From Desulfofundulus kuznetsovii DSM 6115 (GTDB lineage Bacteria; Bacillota; Desulfotomaculia; Desulfotomaculales; Desulfovirgulaceae): DNA of 64,000 bases. The DNA lies in the NCBI RefSeq assembly GCF_000214705.1, contig NC_015573.1, forward strand, positions 1,697,001 through 1,761,000, read 5' to 3'. Each line of letters starts with the position of its first letter. The stretch's first letter is position 1. Positions 18,223-27,193 of the stretch are shown here, piece by piece. A program made the translations under genes and the position numbers. The notes beneath the pieces were generated by a model that saw only the letters and a list, made by a program, of their open reading frames with translations, ran no database searches and was not told the DNA's origin.

Positions 18223-20106
18223 TTATATGCCCAGTATTTCCTTCAGGGGTTGCCGCAGTTCCAGGGGGATTGTGGCAATCTTGACGCGGCGCCCTTCCAG
18301 CGTAGCTTTACCCACCATCACCAGGCCCAGGGACCACAGGAAGCCCAGAAAAGATTCCGGTTCCCGCTCATGCCAGAAAAAACCGTCCCCTTCCAAAGAG
18401 CCGAATTTGCGGGTGACGGCGTTCAACCGGCTCCAGCCGCCCCGCTGCAAAAGATATTTTAAAAGTTCCCTTTCTTCCTCTTCCAGTTCCCCCACTTCCT
18501 TTTCCAGGTTGTCGCGGCGGGAGAGAAATTCCCGCAGCTGCTCTTCCCGCTGCCGGCGCTGCCGCGCGGGCTCGAGACCGTAGTATATACAGGCACCCTC
18601 CAGCCAGTGGGCGGGCATGTTTTTCAAGCCCCGGGAGAGGGAGGCGTCCACAGGCAGGGGTTTCTCTTCTATTTTCCGGCGCTCATTTTCCTCATAGGCC
18701 TGCATAATCATTTCCGGCCAGCGAATAACACTTTCATAGCGCTCTATTTCCCTTTCCAGAATTTTTAAATTTTCGGCAAACTCTTTCTCAAATTCCGGAT
18801 TATCGATCCTGTTAAAATATTCGCGAGCTTTCTCTATTTCTCCCATTTCCAGCATCAGCGAGGAAAGGTTGAACAGAAAAACCGGGTTGTCCGGGTTTAT
18901 TTCCTCCAGCATTTCCATTATATTTAGAGCCTCATCCAGATCGCCCTTTTGGCGCAGAAGGTTGGCGAGGGTCATCATCGCCCGGGGGTAGAGCTTCCCC
19001 TCCCGGTGAAGACCCCGCAGCAGCTCCACAGCTATGTCTATTTTCCCTTCGTCCCGCAACTTAATCGCCCGGTCCACTATTTTGTCCAGCTCCTGGTCCG
19101 GTTCCATCAAAACGGGGGTCTTTTTGATCTCCACCAGCCGCCGCTCCCCGTCGATGAACATGGGAACGGGCTCGCCTTCCCGTAGGATGCCCCTGGCCAT
19201 GAGGGCGTCTACTGCTGCAAATTTCAGGGAGGGAGAAAACCCGGGGTATTCCAGCACCTGCCGCCCCAGCTTTTCGCCCCATTCGCCGCCGTAATACACC
19301 AGGGTATATACCCCCTGGGCGGCATTTTTGGAGCTATCCCCCTCCAGCAGCCAGGCAAGCAGCATCATGCGGAAAAAGCCGTCCTGGGTGTACCGCCGGC
19401 GCGCTTCCTCGCTGGTCGCGGCCTCTTCCATCATTTCCTGCATTTTTTCCATGGAATAGCGTTCGTAGCTCATCTCAAAAGGCGGGATGACGCCCCGCTC
19501 CACCAGGAAGGCCACCTGCTGCATGCCGGAAAACAGCCTGGACACCTGTGCTATGGAAGACCACAGGGTTGCGGCCCGCTTGTAGCGGCCCAGGTTGAAG
19601 CAGGCCACCGCGGCCAGAAATTTGTTTTCCCAGGAAACATGGTAAGGTTCCCAGCGGCGGTAGAGTTCGAACACCTGCCGGTGATCTCCCAGGTCGGCGG
19701 CCGCCAGCATGATGGTCACCGTGTACTCCCGGAATGAATATGGGACCTGTCCCAGGCTTCGGCGCAGTTTCGACAATCCCTCCTCGAAGCTCCGCACGGC
19801 CTGCTGCAGCCGTCGGCGGGCCTGTTCCTCCTGGCCCAGGGAGCGGTGAATCCTGGCGGCCAGGGCGAAAGTAAAGGGAGTCGCCCCGGCGTCTTCCTTT
19901 TCCGGGTCCAGGTACGGTTCCAGGATCTCAAGGGCGCGCCGGGGCTCCCCGGCCATGAAGACGGCCAGCGCCAGGTTGTTGCGTGTGGGAACAGCGTTAT
20001 CCTCTTTCAGGGCTTCGGCAAATGCCTTTTCCGCAGCCCGGAAGTCGCCCTTCTCCAATAAATCTTTACCTTTTGAAACAAGTTCCTCAGCTTTATTGAC
20101 CTTCAT
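18223..20106 (-). CDS. Large TPR-repeat protein
   Basis: 627 residues, cytoplasmic, no signal peptide. It begins with two clear TPR units (KAEELVSKGKDLLEKGDFRA, then RNNLALAVFMAGEPRRALEI), more TPRs lie at about 100-210 and 365-450 (RAMMTLANLLRQKGDLDEAL), and a winged-helix-like C-terminal portion (SRLNAVTRKFGSLEGDGFFW) follows. The C-terminus has a charged coiled-coil stretch (EEQLREFLSRRDNLEKEVGE). Probably a scaffold; partners unknown. A shared inverted-repeat motif lies 78 bp upstream of its ATG. Confidence 0.75.
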   Translation of the reverse strand: MKVNKAEELVSKGKDLLEKGDFRAAEKAFAEALKEDNAVPTRNNLALAVFMAGEPRRALEILEPYLDPEKEDAGATPFTFALAARIHRSLGQEEQARRRLQQAVRSFEEGLSKLRRSLGQVPYSFREYTVTIMLAAADLGDHRQVFELYRRWEPYHVSWENKFLAAVACFNLGRYKRAATLWSSIAQVSRLFSGMQQVAFLVERGVIPPFEMSYERYSMEKMQEMMEEAATSEEARRRYTQDGFFRMMLLAWLLEGDSSKNAAQGVYTLVYYGGEWGEKLGRQVLEYPGFSPSLKFAAVDALMARGILREGEPVPMFIDGERRLVEIKKTPVLMEPDQELDKIVDRAIKLRDEGKIDIAVELLRGLHREGKLYPRAMMTLANLLRQKGDLDEALNIMEMLEEINPDNPVFLFNLSSLMLEMGEIEKAREYFNRIDNPEFEKEFAENLKILEREIERYESVIRWPEMIMQAYEENERRKIEEKPLPVDASLSRGLKNMPAHWLEGACIYYGLEPARQRRQREEQLREFLSRRDNLEKEVGELEEEERELLKYLLQRGGWSRLNAVTRKFGSLEGDGFFWHEREPESFLGFLWSLGLVMVGKATLEGRRVKIATIPLELRQPLKEILGI

Positions 20107-20183
20107 TATTCCGCTGGATTGCCTCCTTAAAGCTAAATACTTCCAGAATTGGCGGTTAATTATCCGCTTGATTTTCCGCCCCT

Positions 20184-20217
20184 GTCATAATTCGGCAGGG
20201 GGTCCGCTGTTTCCTGC
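20184..20217 (-). repeat. Inverted-repeat leader motif, copy upstream of the TPR gene
   Basis: Shares a 19-base identical core (20184-20202) with 17442-17460 and a similar CAGGAA...GCGG flank. The second arm is degenerate compared with the murJ copy. Both copies are 70-80 bp before a minus-strand start codon. Confidence 0.6.
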
Positions 20218-20305
20218 TCCTCAATGGCCGGTCCGGCAGCGGCGGGCGCGATTCCAAAGCCCAGGCAGGGCTAAATCATTGGAACTTTCATCTCTTTTCC
20301 TGTGT

Positions 20306-21961
20306 CTAATTCCGGATCTCCATAACCACGCCGGCTCCATCCAACCACAACTCAACCCGGGATTTGATGTACCGGTCCAGGTCGGAAAAGGCAATTCTGT
20401 TGCCCGAAGGATCAGTTACCCTCACCGCGGGGTCCACCTCATACTCCCTGTCCTTTTCCAGGACAATGCGGTAAGTCCCTCCAGTTGTTTTGATGGCCTG
20501 CAGTATGCCCGTTTGTTTTTTCAGGCCGGGACGGGAGGTTATCTTAATTTGCAGCACCCGTTCGTCCTGGATTTCCCCGGGGATGGGATCGAGGTAGGTA
20601 ATTTCCACCCGGTCTCCCCGCATAACGCCCCCGGCGCGCCGGTCTTCCCTGTCCACTATCCTGGCCCGGTCCCAGTAATCGAAGCGATCCGGGTTGCCCT
20701 TCTGGCCGGACCTGCCCAGCAGCCCCAGCGTTTTGCCGGTGAGTGTACCTACGGTACCCGAGATTTTTTTCACCTCGAGCAGGGTAACCCGCTTTACCCG
20801 GCCGCCGTCTAGCTCCACTTCCACGAAGTCGCCCGGTTTGAGGGAGCGGAAATCCTGTTTGGCCTTTTTCCCCACCAGCACCGCATCCCAGGCCAGAGGA
20901 AAAATGCGATCCTCGCAGTTCAAATCGTTCAATACCAGCAGGTTATCTTCACCCAGAACTACGGATTTCACCGAACCGGTTACTTTCTCTGTTTTGCCCG
21001 CCCTCTTCCGTTCCTCCAGCAGGTTGACCCAGCGCACCTGCCGGCGGCCGTCCAGGATAACTTCCACCCGGTGGTTGCCGGCCTGGAGCAGCGTGCATTC
21101 CCTGCCGTCGGCGAAGCAGTGACAATCCGGACTTACCCGCAACTTCTGCACCCCGGTCAGGGAGGTGAGCTCCAGTTCCAGGCCTCTCGGGTCCATACGC
21201 ACACTGGAAACCCATCCCTCCAGCCGACGGCCCGCCGGCACTTTCACCCAGTTGCGGTCCAGCAGGCTGGAAAGAATGACCGCCATTTCAGCGCGGTTCA
21301 ATATGTGGGCGGGACGGAAAGTGCCGTCGGAATATCCGGACATGATCCCGGCTGCGGCCACGGCCCGGATGCAGGGTTGGTACAGGGCGGGTGCCCGGTC
21401 GATATCGGGAAAGTCGCCGGTGGAAGGGGCGCTGCCGGAAGTGTCTCCCTCTTCCGGTACGGCCAGGTAAAAACTCCGGGCCAGTAAAGCGGCCACTTCG
21501 GCCCGGGTTACCGGTTTATCCGGATTAAAGGAAGCCACCCACTCCGGGGGTAAAAACTCCTTTTTTACTGCCAGGGCAAAGGAATCCTGGCCCCAGGGCA
21601 CCCGGGGGATAGGATTTCCAGCAGACGAAGGCGTGCCGGAATCCTCAACGGTGCGTCTCCGGGTTTCCCGGCGGGCCGCCTCCGCCGCGGCCTTTTCGAA
21701 ATCGCCCACCCGCATCACAAGGGCCACCAGCTCCAGCCGGGTGAGGGGGCGCTGGGGCCGGTAGGTGGTATCGGGATAACCCCGGACCAGATCCAGGGCG
21801 GCCAGGCGCAGGATGTGGCTTCTGGCCCAGTGGTTCCGTATATCCTTGAACCATTCTGTTCCGGCCGACTCCCCCGCTGCCACCCGGGAGGGCAAAATAA
21901 ACATAATCCCTGTAATAATTCCCGCCATCAGCAGGACAAACTGGAGATGAAATCGCCTCAT
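20306..21961 (-). CDS. Exported SLH-domain surface protein
   Basis: 551 residues from the ATG at 21961 (AGGTG 8 bases upstream); the longer open frame to 22228 lies inside the upstream gene and is not used. Signal peptide about 1-30 ending SRVAAGES. Two S-layer homology domains: WFKDIRNHWARSHILRLAAL...GYPDTTYRP (about 37-85) and FPDIDRAPALYQ...GYSDGTFRP (about 170-220). The remaining C-terminal part is rich in beta strands of repeated VTGSVKSV / ISGTVGTLTG type. SLH domains anchor proteins to pyruvylated cell-wall polymers. It is encoded 11 bp after the beta-propeller gene, so the two are probably exported together. Confidence 0.85.
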   Translation of the reverse strand: MRRFHLQFVLLMAGIITGIMFILPSRVAAGESAGTEWFKDIRNHWARSHILRLAALDLVRGYPDTTYRPQRPLTRLELVALVMRVGDFEKAAAEAARRETRRRTVEDSGTPSSAGNPIPRVPWGQDSFALAVKKEFLPPEWVASFNPDKPVTRAEVAALLARSFYLAVPEEGDTSGSAPSTGDFPDIDRAPALYQPCIRAVAAAGIMSGYSDGTFRPAHILNRAEMAVILSSLLDRNWVKVPAGRRLEGWVSSVRMDPRGLELELTSLTGVQKLRVSPDCHCFADGRECTLLQAGNHRVEVILDGRRQVRWVNLLEERKRAGKTEKVTGSVKSVVLGEDNLLVLNDLNCEDRIFPLAWDAVLVGKKAKQDFRSLKPGDFVEVELDGGRVKRVTLLEVKKISGTVGTLTGKTLGLLGRSGQKGNPDRFDYWDRARIVDREDRRAGGVMRGDRVEITYLDPIPGEIQDERVLQIKITSRPGLKKQTGILQAIKTTGGTYRIVLEKDREYEVDPAVRVTDPSGNRIAFSDLDRYIKSRVELWLDGAGVVMEIRN

Positions 21962-21972
21962 ATCAGGAACAC

Positions 21973-23172
21973 CTACTTGAACAGGCGCCAGGAATTGCCG
22001 GCATCCAGTATTTTGTACAAACTCCCTTTGTCTGTGACTATGTACAGGTAACCGTCCGGCCCCACAAGCGGCGGCCTGCTGACGGCCCCGTCCAGCTCCA
22101 ATTCCCAGAGCAACCGCCCTCCGGTATCGACCGCCAGCAGGCGTTTGTCGGAAGTTCCGGCATAAATCCTGTTCCGCCTGCCGTCCACCGCCGGGGCTGA
22201 AATCAGATTCAAGAGCGGCTGGTACCATTTTTGCTGCCCGGTTTGCGCATCCAGGGCATAAATGCGTCCCCCGGCAGTGAAATAAAGGGTTTTATCCGGG
22301 GAAAGAACCGGGGCGGTCAGGTCGTCGAAGGGTATGGTCTGGCTCCAGGCGGGCCGGCCGCTGTCCTCCGGCCGGAAAGCATATACTTTCCCTTTATTCA
22401 ACCTGTCGAGTTTCGACGAATTAACCGTTGCATAGAGAACGCCGTCGCCTCCCGGAACCAGGTGGACCTCCTTTATCTCTCCCAGCCAGTAACGCCAGAG
22501 GATTTTCCCGGCACCGTCCACAGCCAGCAGGGTCGATCCGGCCTGCCTGCGGCTGCAAACCACGTATACCGCCCGGTCGTCGCCGGCACAGCCGTCAATT
22601 ACCCGGTCTTTAAGGGGGACGGCCCGGTACAGGTCGCCGGCATCCCAGTGTAACAACGCCCATTTATACCGGCCGACGGTGTCCACGGCGTACAATGCCG
22701 CAGGCAGGGGCAGGTACAAAAAACCCTGCGGCCCGGAACAAAGCCAGGCAGGCCCGGATGCCGTGGAACCCTGGAAGGCACTGAAACTCCATCCCGGCGC
22801 CCCGTTCATTTTTATTTCCTGCACCACGGTACTCCCCGGTAAAAAAATAGAACCGGCGGGACCGAAAACCGGCCGGCCCATCCTTCCCCCCGCCGGACCG
22901 GCCGCCTCCCAGACCACCCGCCCCCGGGTGTCCACCGCCGCCAGTTTGTTGCCCGCGGGGAGGTATAAAAGGCCGTTGGGACCAACCGTTATGTCCCCCG
23001 AAAGGCGGCCCACCCCGGACAACTGCCAGATAAACTGCGCCGGTTTCCCCTTCTGTTCAGCCGGGGAATAGACGATCAGCTCCCCGGCGGCCCGGGCGGG
23101 AGAAGGAACGATTAGATGAAAGATAAGCAGCCCAAGGACAAGCCGGGCTAATAACTTCGGTACTCCACACAT
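21973..23172 (-). CDS. Exported PQQ-like beta-propeller protein
   Basis: 399 residues from the ATG at 23172 (AAGGTGG upstream; a GTG at 23181 is possible). Hydrophobic signal peptide LLARLVLGLLIFHLIVPSPA then a cleavage-type ARAAGE. About seven blades with the repeating GLLYLPAGNKLAAVDTRGRVVW / KRLLAVDTGGRLLWELEL pattern of PQQ/YWTD-like propellers; no PQQ-binding dehydrogenase residues are evident. Probably a structural or binding protein at the cell surface, in an operon with the SLH protein. Confidence 0.82.
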   Translation of the reverse strand: MCGVPKLLARLVLGLLIFHLIVPSPARAAGELIVYSPAEQKGKPAQFIWQLSGVGRLSGDITVGPNGLLYLPAGNKLAAVDTRGRVVWEAAGPAGGRMGRPVFGPAGSIFLPGSTVVQEIKMNGAPGWSFSAFQGSTASGPAWLCSGPQGFLYLPLPAALYAVDTVGRYKWALLHWDAGDLYRAVPLKDRVIDGCAGDDRAVYVVCSRRQAGSTLLAVDGAGKILWRYWLGEIKEVHLVPGGDGVLYATVNSSKLDRLNKGKVYAFRPEDSGRPAWSQTIPFDDLTAPVLSPDKTLYFTAGGRIYALDAQTGQQKWYQPLLNLISAPAVDGRRNRIYAGTSDKRLLAVDTGGRLLWELELDGAVSRPPLVGPDGYLYIVTDKGSLYKILDAGNSWRLFK

Positions 23173-23329
23173 GCCGACCACCTTTTACTGGTTCAGTCAT
23201 ATCCCCAGCGTTACCAATCACCACCCGGATACCGCACAAGCTCCGCCGCGGCCGGCGGCGTCTCCAGGAGTCCGGCGTTTTTTAAGGGCACGAACACAGA
23301 ATACGGGGGGTGAGAGTCCGCTTCTGATC
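23173..23329. other. Non-coding gap
   Basis: No convincing gene. It holds the upstream region of the beta-propeller gene; the flanking AbrB-like gene marks the start of the accessory block. Confidence 0.4.
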
Positions 23330-23653
23330 TCAGTCTCCGGTTGGCTCGGGTTCCCGGCCGCGCAATTCCCGGACAAATGCTGCGGCGTTGCTCACGTCCG
23401 CCAGTTCCTCGGCGCAGCAACCTATATAATTCTGAACGGGAGGCGGCGGCTTGTGGGGCAGGAGACGAAACCCGTCTTCCAGCGCAACCAGCTTCAACTC
23501 CCGGCAAACGCCCTCGACACCGAGCATCCGGCGCACTTCCAATGGGATGGTTGCCTGCCCTTTAGGGTTGAGCTTCAAAACCCACTGCCTCTTTTTTGCT
23601 TCCCGGTACGCCCGCTTATCCGGAGACTTTTCGTAGGCTTTTGCTATCTTCAT
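23330..23653 (-). CDS. AbrB/SpoVT-fold transition-state-type DNA-binding protein
   Basis: 107 residues from the ATG at 23653; a TTG at 23695 would add 14. The swapped-hairpin AbrB segment is WVLKLNPKGQATIPLEVRRM (about 25-45), with the usual KGQ.TIP core. The C-terminal part is not a known catalytic domain. Such proteins are often antitoxins, but no toxin gene adjoins it, so it is either an orphan antitoxin or a regulator. DNA targets unknown. Confidence 0.75.
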   Translation of the reverse strand: MKIAKAYEKSPDKRAYREAKKRQWVLKLNPKGQATIPLEVRRMLGVEGVCRELKLVALEDGFRLLPHKPPPPVQNYIGCCAEELADVSNAAAFVRELRGREPEPTGD

Positions 23654-23759
23654 CGGTTGTCCATCCTTCTCGCGAAGTACAGGCTTTATGTACAACTTAG
23701 ACGTACCTGCTGGTACAATTTTAGCCTTTCCTTACAATTGCCCTGTAACAGGGAAGGGT

Positions 23760-24341
23760 TTAACCTGGCCAACTTTCGAAGATGCTTTCCAAACGAACGG
23801 TGAACCCGGAAAGGACACGGGAGGAGATTTCGCCTGTCTGCTCTGCCTCCTGGTCGGGGACGAACCGGCCCTCCTTGAGCAGAAAAACCTGTACTGATTT
23901 TTCTTCCGGGTCCACGATCCAGTATTCTTTGACGCCGCACCGCTCGTAAACCTTGAATTTTTTCCGCAGGTCGTAATAGGCTGTGACCGGGGAGAGAATT
24001 TCCACCACCAGGTCGGGAGCGCCGTTTATCCGCTGCGGTTCGATGATATTCATTCTCTCCCGGGCGATAAAGATGATATCCGGCTGGTAGGTTTCGGTTT
24101 CGCCGAGGTAGACGTCAACCGGGGCGAAGAGCAACCTTCCCAGGTTTCCCTGCCGTACAAAATTTCCCATTTCCAATCCCAGGTTAAACAAAACAGTCTG
24201 GTGGTAGGTCCCCGGGGCAGGCGTCACGACTAATTCACCTCCAATGAGCTGGTAGGGTGCCCCCTCGGGGAGCTTACAATAGTCTGCGCAGGTGTATTTT
24301 TTTTCGCCGGCAGCGGCAATCTCTGCAAGTGCCGCCTTCAT
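23760..24341 (-). CDS. Uma2-family (DUF820) PD-(D/E)XK nuclease-like protein
   Basis: 193 residues from the ATG at 24341 with GGGGTG 6 bases upstream. Conserved elements: YQLIGGELVVTPAPGTYHQ, the YQPDIIFI strand with the catalytic Asp, PDLVVEILSP with the E, and DLRKKFKVYERCGVKEYWIVDP. This is the restriction-endonuclease-like Uma2 family, found in many copies in some genomes; its role is unproven. A diverged copy of its 3' end lies at 38250-38295. Confidence 0.85.
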   Translation of the reverse strand: MKAALAEIAAAGEKKYTCADYCKLPEGAPYQLIGGELVVTPAPGTYHQTVLFNLGLEMGNFVRQGNLGRLLFAPVDVYLGETETYQPDIIFIARERMNIIEPQRINGAPDLVVEILSPVTAYYDLRKKFKVYERCGVKEYWIVDPEEKSVQVFLLKEGRFVPDQEAEQTGEISSRVLSGFTVRLESIFESWPG

Positions 24342-24449
24342 CGATTTCACCCCCCCTGGATGCTTGCGGGGAAAGACCTTGACTGGCTCTTTCGCGGCAT
24401 TATTGTAACATTTTTCCGTAAGGCGGGCAATGATTTGCGAGGTAAAAAC

Positions 24450-24482
24450 GCAAAAATCATGAGAAGCTTGCCAGCATTCCTC
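24450..24482 (+). repeat. 33-bp copy of part of the small gene at 26971
   Basis: Differs at one base from 27083-27115, inside the 60-residue gene. Here it has no reading context. One of the many stray gene fragments in this block. Confidence 0.6.
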
Positions 24483-24554
24483 GATATGAAAATATTAAAT
24501 TTTAAGAAAAGTCCGTGTCCAATAAAAATCCGGCTCTGTCATTTTCCGAAACCA

Positions 24555-24794
24555 TTATTTTCTCCTTTCGTCCGCAGCCCTTAAGCGGTTAACAAAAGCC
24601 AGGGTGTCCAAATCGTCGGCGATGAAACCTTCCACACCTGCGATATGGGCAAGACGCGCTTTGCGTTTGAGCTCTTTTTCGATGGCCGCGGCTATAAACC
24701 GGGAGCGATTTACTTTACCCACCAGGGTGTCAATTTTCTGGACGATCCCCAAAGGCAACCTTACGGCTGTGATTTTAGAATTTCCAGTGGTCAT
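24555..24794 (-). CDS. Ribbon-helix-helix (CopG-like) antitoxin-type protein
   Basis: 79 residues. The N-terminal strand SKITAVRLPLGIVQKIDTLV followed by NRSRFIAAAIEKELKRKARL is the ribbon-helix-helix pattern of CopG/Arc repressors and type II antitoxins. The tail (FIADDLDTLAFVNRLRAADE) could be toxin-binding. No toxin gene is next to it: the following gene on this strand is uma2, 214 bp away. Confidence 0.7.
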   Translation of the reverse strand: MTTGNSKITAVRLPLGIVQKIDTLVGKVNRSRFIAAAIEKELKRKARLAHIAGVEGFIADDLDTLAFVNRLRAADERRK

Positions 24795-24866
24795 CTACAT
24801 CACACCCCTGCCTGTATTACATTAAGTACAACATAACGAACGAGGTCTTACAATCTCCTGCTTAAT

Positions 24867-24913
24867 GGCGGGGCATGCGCCGCTTATGCCGTCCCAACCC
24901 CGGTTTTTAATCC
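24867..24913. repeat. About 47-bp intergenic repeat, copy A
   Basis: GGCGGGGCATGCGCCGCTT...ACCCCGGTTTTTA. A related element lies at 28286-28333 and, as part of the large duplication, at 30942-30990. All are just after the 3' end of a minus-strand gene. Confidence 0.55.
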
Positions 24914-24954
24914 CGCATTTGCCTTTTCATTTACCGAATCTCCCCGCTACTGCT

Positions 24955-26706
24955 TCACAACAACCCCGCTCCGTCCAGTTCTTCCTGAAGCGCCGGAAAA
25001 CGGGCATATTTTCTCCTCAACGCGGCGAAGTAATCTTCCCAGTTCTCCTGCGCGCCGGTACGCTGGCAGAGAGTTTTAATCCGGCACAGGTAGCCTGCGG
25101 CTTCCCGGTAGGCCCCGCGCTGACGGCGGCCGATGGCCTCTTCCACCAGCTCTTTGTACAGCGCTATGGCGTCTTCCGGCCGTTCTTTTTCAGCGGCCCC
25201 GGCCACCTTCTCCTTGTAATTACGCCCTCCCTAACCGGAAACCCGGGGCAATAACTCCAGCGCCCTCGCCACGTCGCCCTCATGCAGGGCGATTTCAAGC
25301 AACACATGCGGTTTTTTCTCAATCTCCGGAGTGTGCAGTACTTCGGAGCGCACCTGTTCCCAAACACCAAGCTTTTTACTAATGTATTCCAGGTCTATGA
25401 ACGATTTAACCCGTGGGTTCTGGAGAAAAACCCTGCGCTGCCACTTCAGGGCCGCTTCCCAATCTCCGTGTACCCGGTAATATTCCGCCAGCCATTCCAC
25501 ATAGCTCCAGTGGGAGTCAGCCCCCTCCGCCAGTTCGATCAGCAGGGTTACGGCCTCTTCCCGGGCGCCGGCTTCCACCAGCTCACCGGCAAGCCTGGTA
25601 ATCAAGCCGGGTTTATCCAGGCAATGCTGCCGCGCAATGGCCACAGCCTCAGCCGGTTTTCCGTCCCTGACCAACCACAGCATGCGCTGTTCCGGGGTGC
25701 CCAGTTCGCGGATGATATCGCCTGCTTCTTCATGCCGGCCGTGCTTCTCCCGCCAGGAGACAAGCATCCTGACCAGCATTTCCTTCTTCCAGTCATTGCT
25801 TTCCCCCATGGCCTCACGTATTCGTTCCTCGAGTACGGTCCATTCCTCTTCGGTGGCATGCTCCAGAATGACGTCAAAGGCGCCGGACGCAAAATCAATA
25901 CCGCCCAGTCTGATGTCGGCCAGTTCGGCTTCCAGCAGCGTCTGCAGCCACTCCCGCCGCGTGCGGGCGTCAACCCGTCCCTGGGCCAGACACTCGCCCA
26001 AAAATTCGGCGCAATCGCCGGCAACAACCGCGATGTCCCCCTCCTCGTCCATGAACCGAATATCCTCATATTCGGATGACAGCACGCTCAACAGGGCATG
26101 GCAAACCGTACCCGCGCCGAGCCAGTCTTCTTTTGCGGCCATACGTTCGGCCATGTCAAGCATTCCCCGTAAATCCGCTTCGATAAGGAGCGGGTCCTCA
26201 TGCCGCAGCGCACGTACCGCCTGCCGGCGGCACGATGCCGCATTCACATGCCCCTGGGCCGCGGACGCCGACAGTTCCACCAGGACCAGCAAGGACGGTT
26301 CCCGTTCAATCATCTCACTAATTAAAGATATAAGCTCTTCCTTGCTCAGCCGGGCAAGCATTTCCTCCAGAGGTGCCAGTTCCCGGAATGATTCCGGCTC
26401 ATGGACATAGGCAAGCAACAGGGCCACGATGTGCTTGCAGAACCCGCCCCGGGGGCAGGTGCAGGAAGCTTCCACAATGCCTTTATCGCTAAACCTGACC
26501 CTGACCCTGTATGGCTGGTACCGGGAACCGCTACATTCCGCGCGCAGTTCCATCCCCTGGCGGACGGGGTCTATGATAGCCCCATCATTATAATAGTTCC
26601 TGCCGCGCTCAAAACTCTGAGGGTCCGCCATGTCGCGGATGTGGGATTCGGTTAGTCGCGGCAAATTATCCTTCTCTGTTTTGCTCTTTTTTCCAGTCAC
26701 GGCCAC
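24955..26706 (-). pseudogene. SWIM zinc-finger protein interrupted by an in-frame TAG
   Basis: The main frame (25231-26706) encodes 491 residues with a SWIM finger CTCPRGGFCKHIVALLLAY (CxCxnCxH, about residues 82-100) near the N-terminus and a long helical repeat region after it. It stops at TAG right after LLPRVSG. The same frame continues without any shift through GGRNYKEKV into AGAAEKERPEDAIALYKELV and ends at 24955. The downstream part is plainly the natural C-terminus. SWIM proteins of this type bind DNA or proteins; some are encoded near SNF2 helicases. One nonsense mutation has split it; a GTG at 25206 could restart the tail. Confidence 0.8.
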
Positions 26707-26970
26707 ACTACCTTTTCTTTCAGGATTTGGACAAACTCATAGAAGTTGCCTATAGTAGAACAACCGTTTTCTCCACGGCTATTAGCATACATCTAAGCTA
26801 GTTCCCGTTGCCTTTACACTTATTTCAAGGTTATACTTTTTAAAGCGAGGTGTTGCCCATCACCTCGCCCATGGAGAAATCCGCAGAAAGCTGAGACGGT
26901 ATAACGGCTCCATTGGGCTGGAAACCCCTGAAATTGTCACCCCTATTGAGCTTATGAGGAGGGATTAATT
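26707..26970 (+). other. Gap before the small gene, with a repeated piece
   Basis: 26731-26802 recurs at about 37941-38012 with a few changes. From about 26865 to 26968 one plus frame reads HGEIRRKLRRYNGS...PIELMRRD and ends at TAA just before the next ATG; it may be the tail of a lost partner gene, but no start is visible. Confidence 0.35.
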
Positions 26971-27153
26971 ATGGCCTTTGACGATCATATTGTCAATGAA
27001 GTCAGAAAGTCACGTGAGCTTATTCTCGAACAATTCAAAGGTGATTTGGACAAATTCTTCAAGTTTATCCGTGAAGAAGAAAGCAAAAATCATGAAAAGC
27101 TTGCCAGCATTCCTCCCGCAAAGGGCTTGTCGCCCCAAAAGGTAGTTGGATAA
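26971..27153 (+). CDS. Small conserved hypothetical protein (antitoxin-like)
   Basis: 60 residues, ATG with GAGGAGGG 8 bases upstream. It starts MAFDDHIVNEVRKSRELI, a pattern seen in short proteins encoded beside toxin genes, but I cannot name a family with certainty. It is helical and highly charged (IREEESKNHEKLAS). It is the only plus-strand gene between 18.2 kb and the end of the window. Its 3' end is copied at 24450 and at about 30606-30635. Confidence 0.55.
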   Translation: MAFDDHIVNEVRKSRELILEQFKGDLDKFFKFIREEESKNHEKLASIPPAKGLSPQKVVG

Positions 27154-27193
27154 ACATACCGGCAGGGAAACTATAGGGAAGGCAGGACCTTCC

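Noticed and set aside
25200-25240. Programmed readthrough of the SWIM TAG
   Set aside because: No stimulatory structure seen; a nonsense mutation is simpler.
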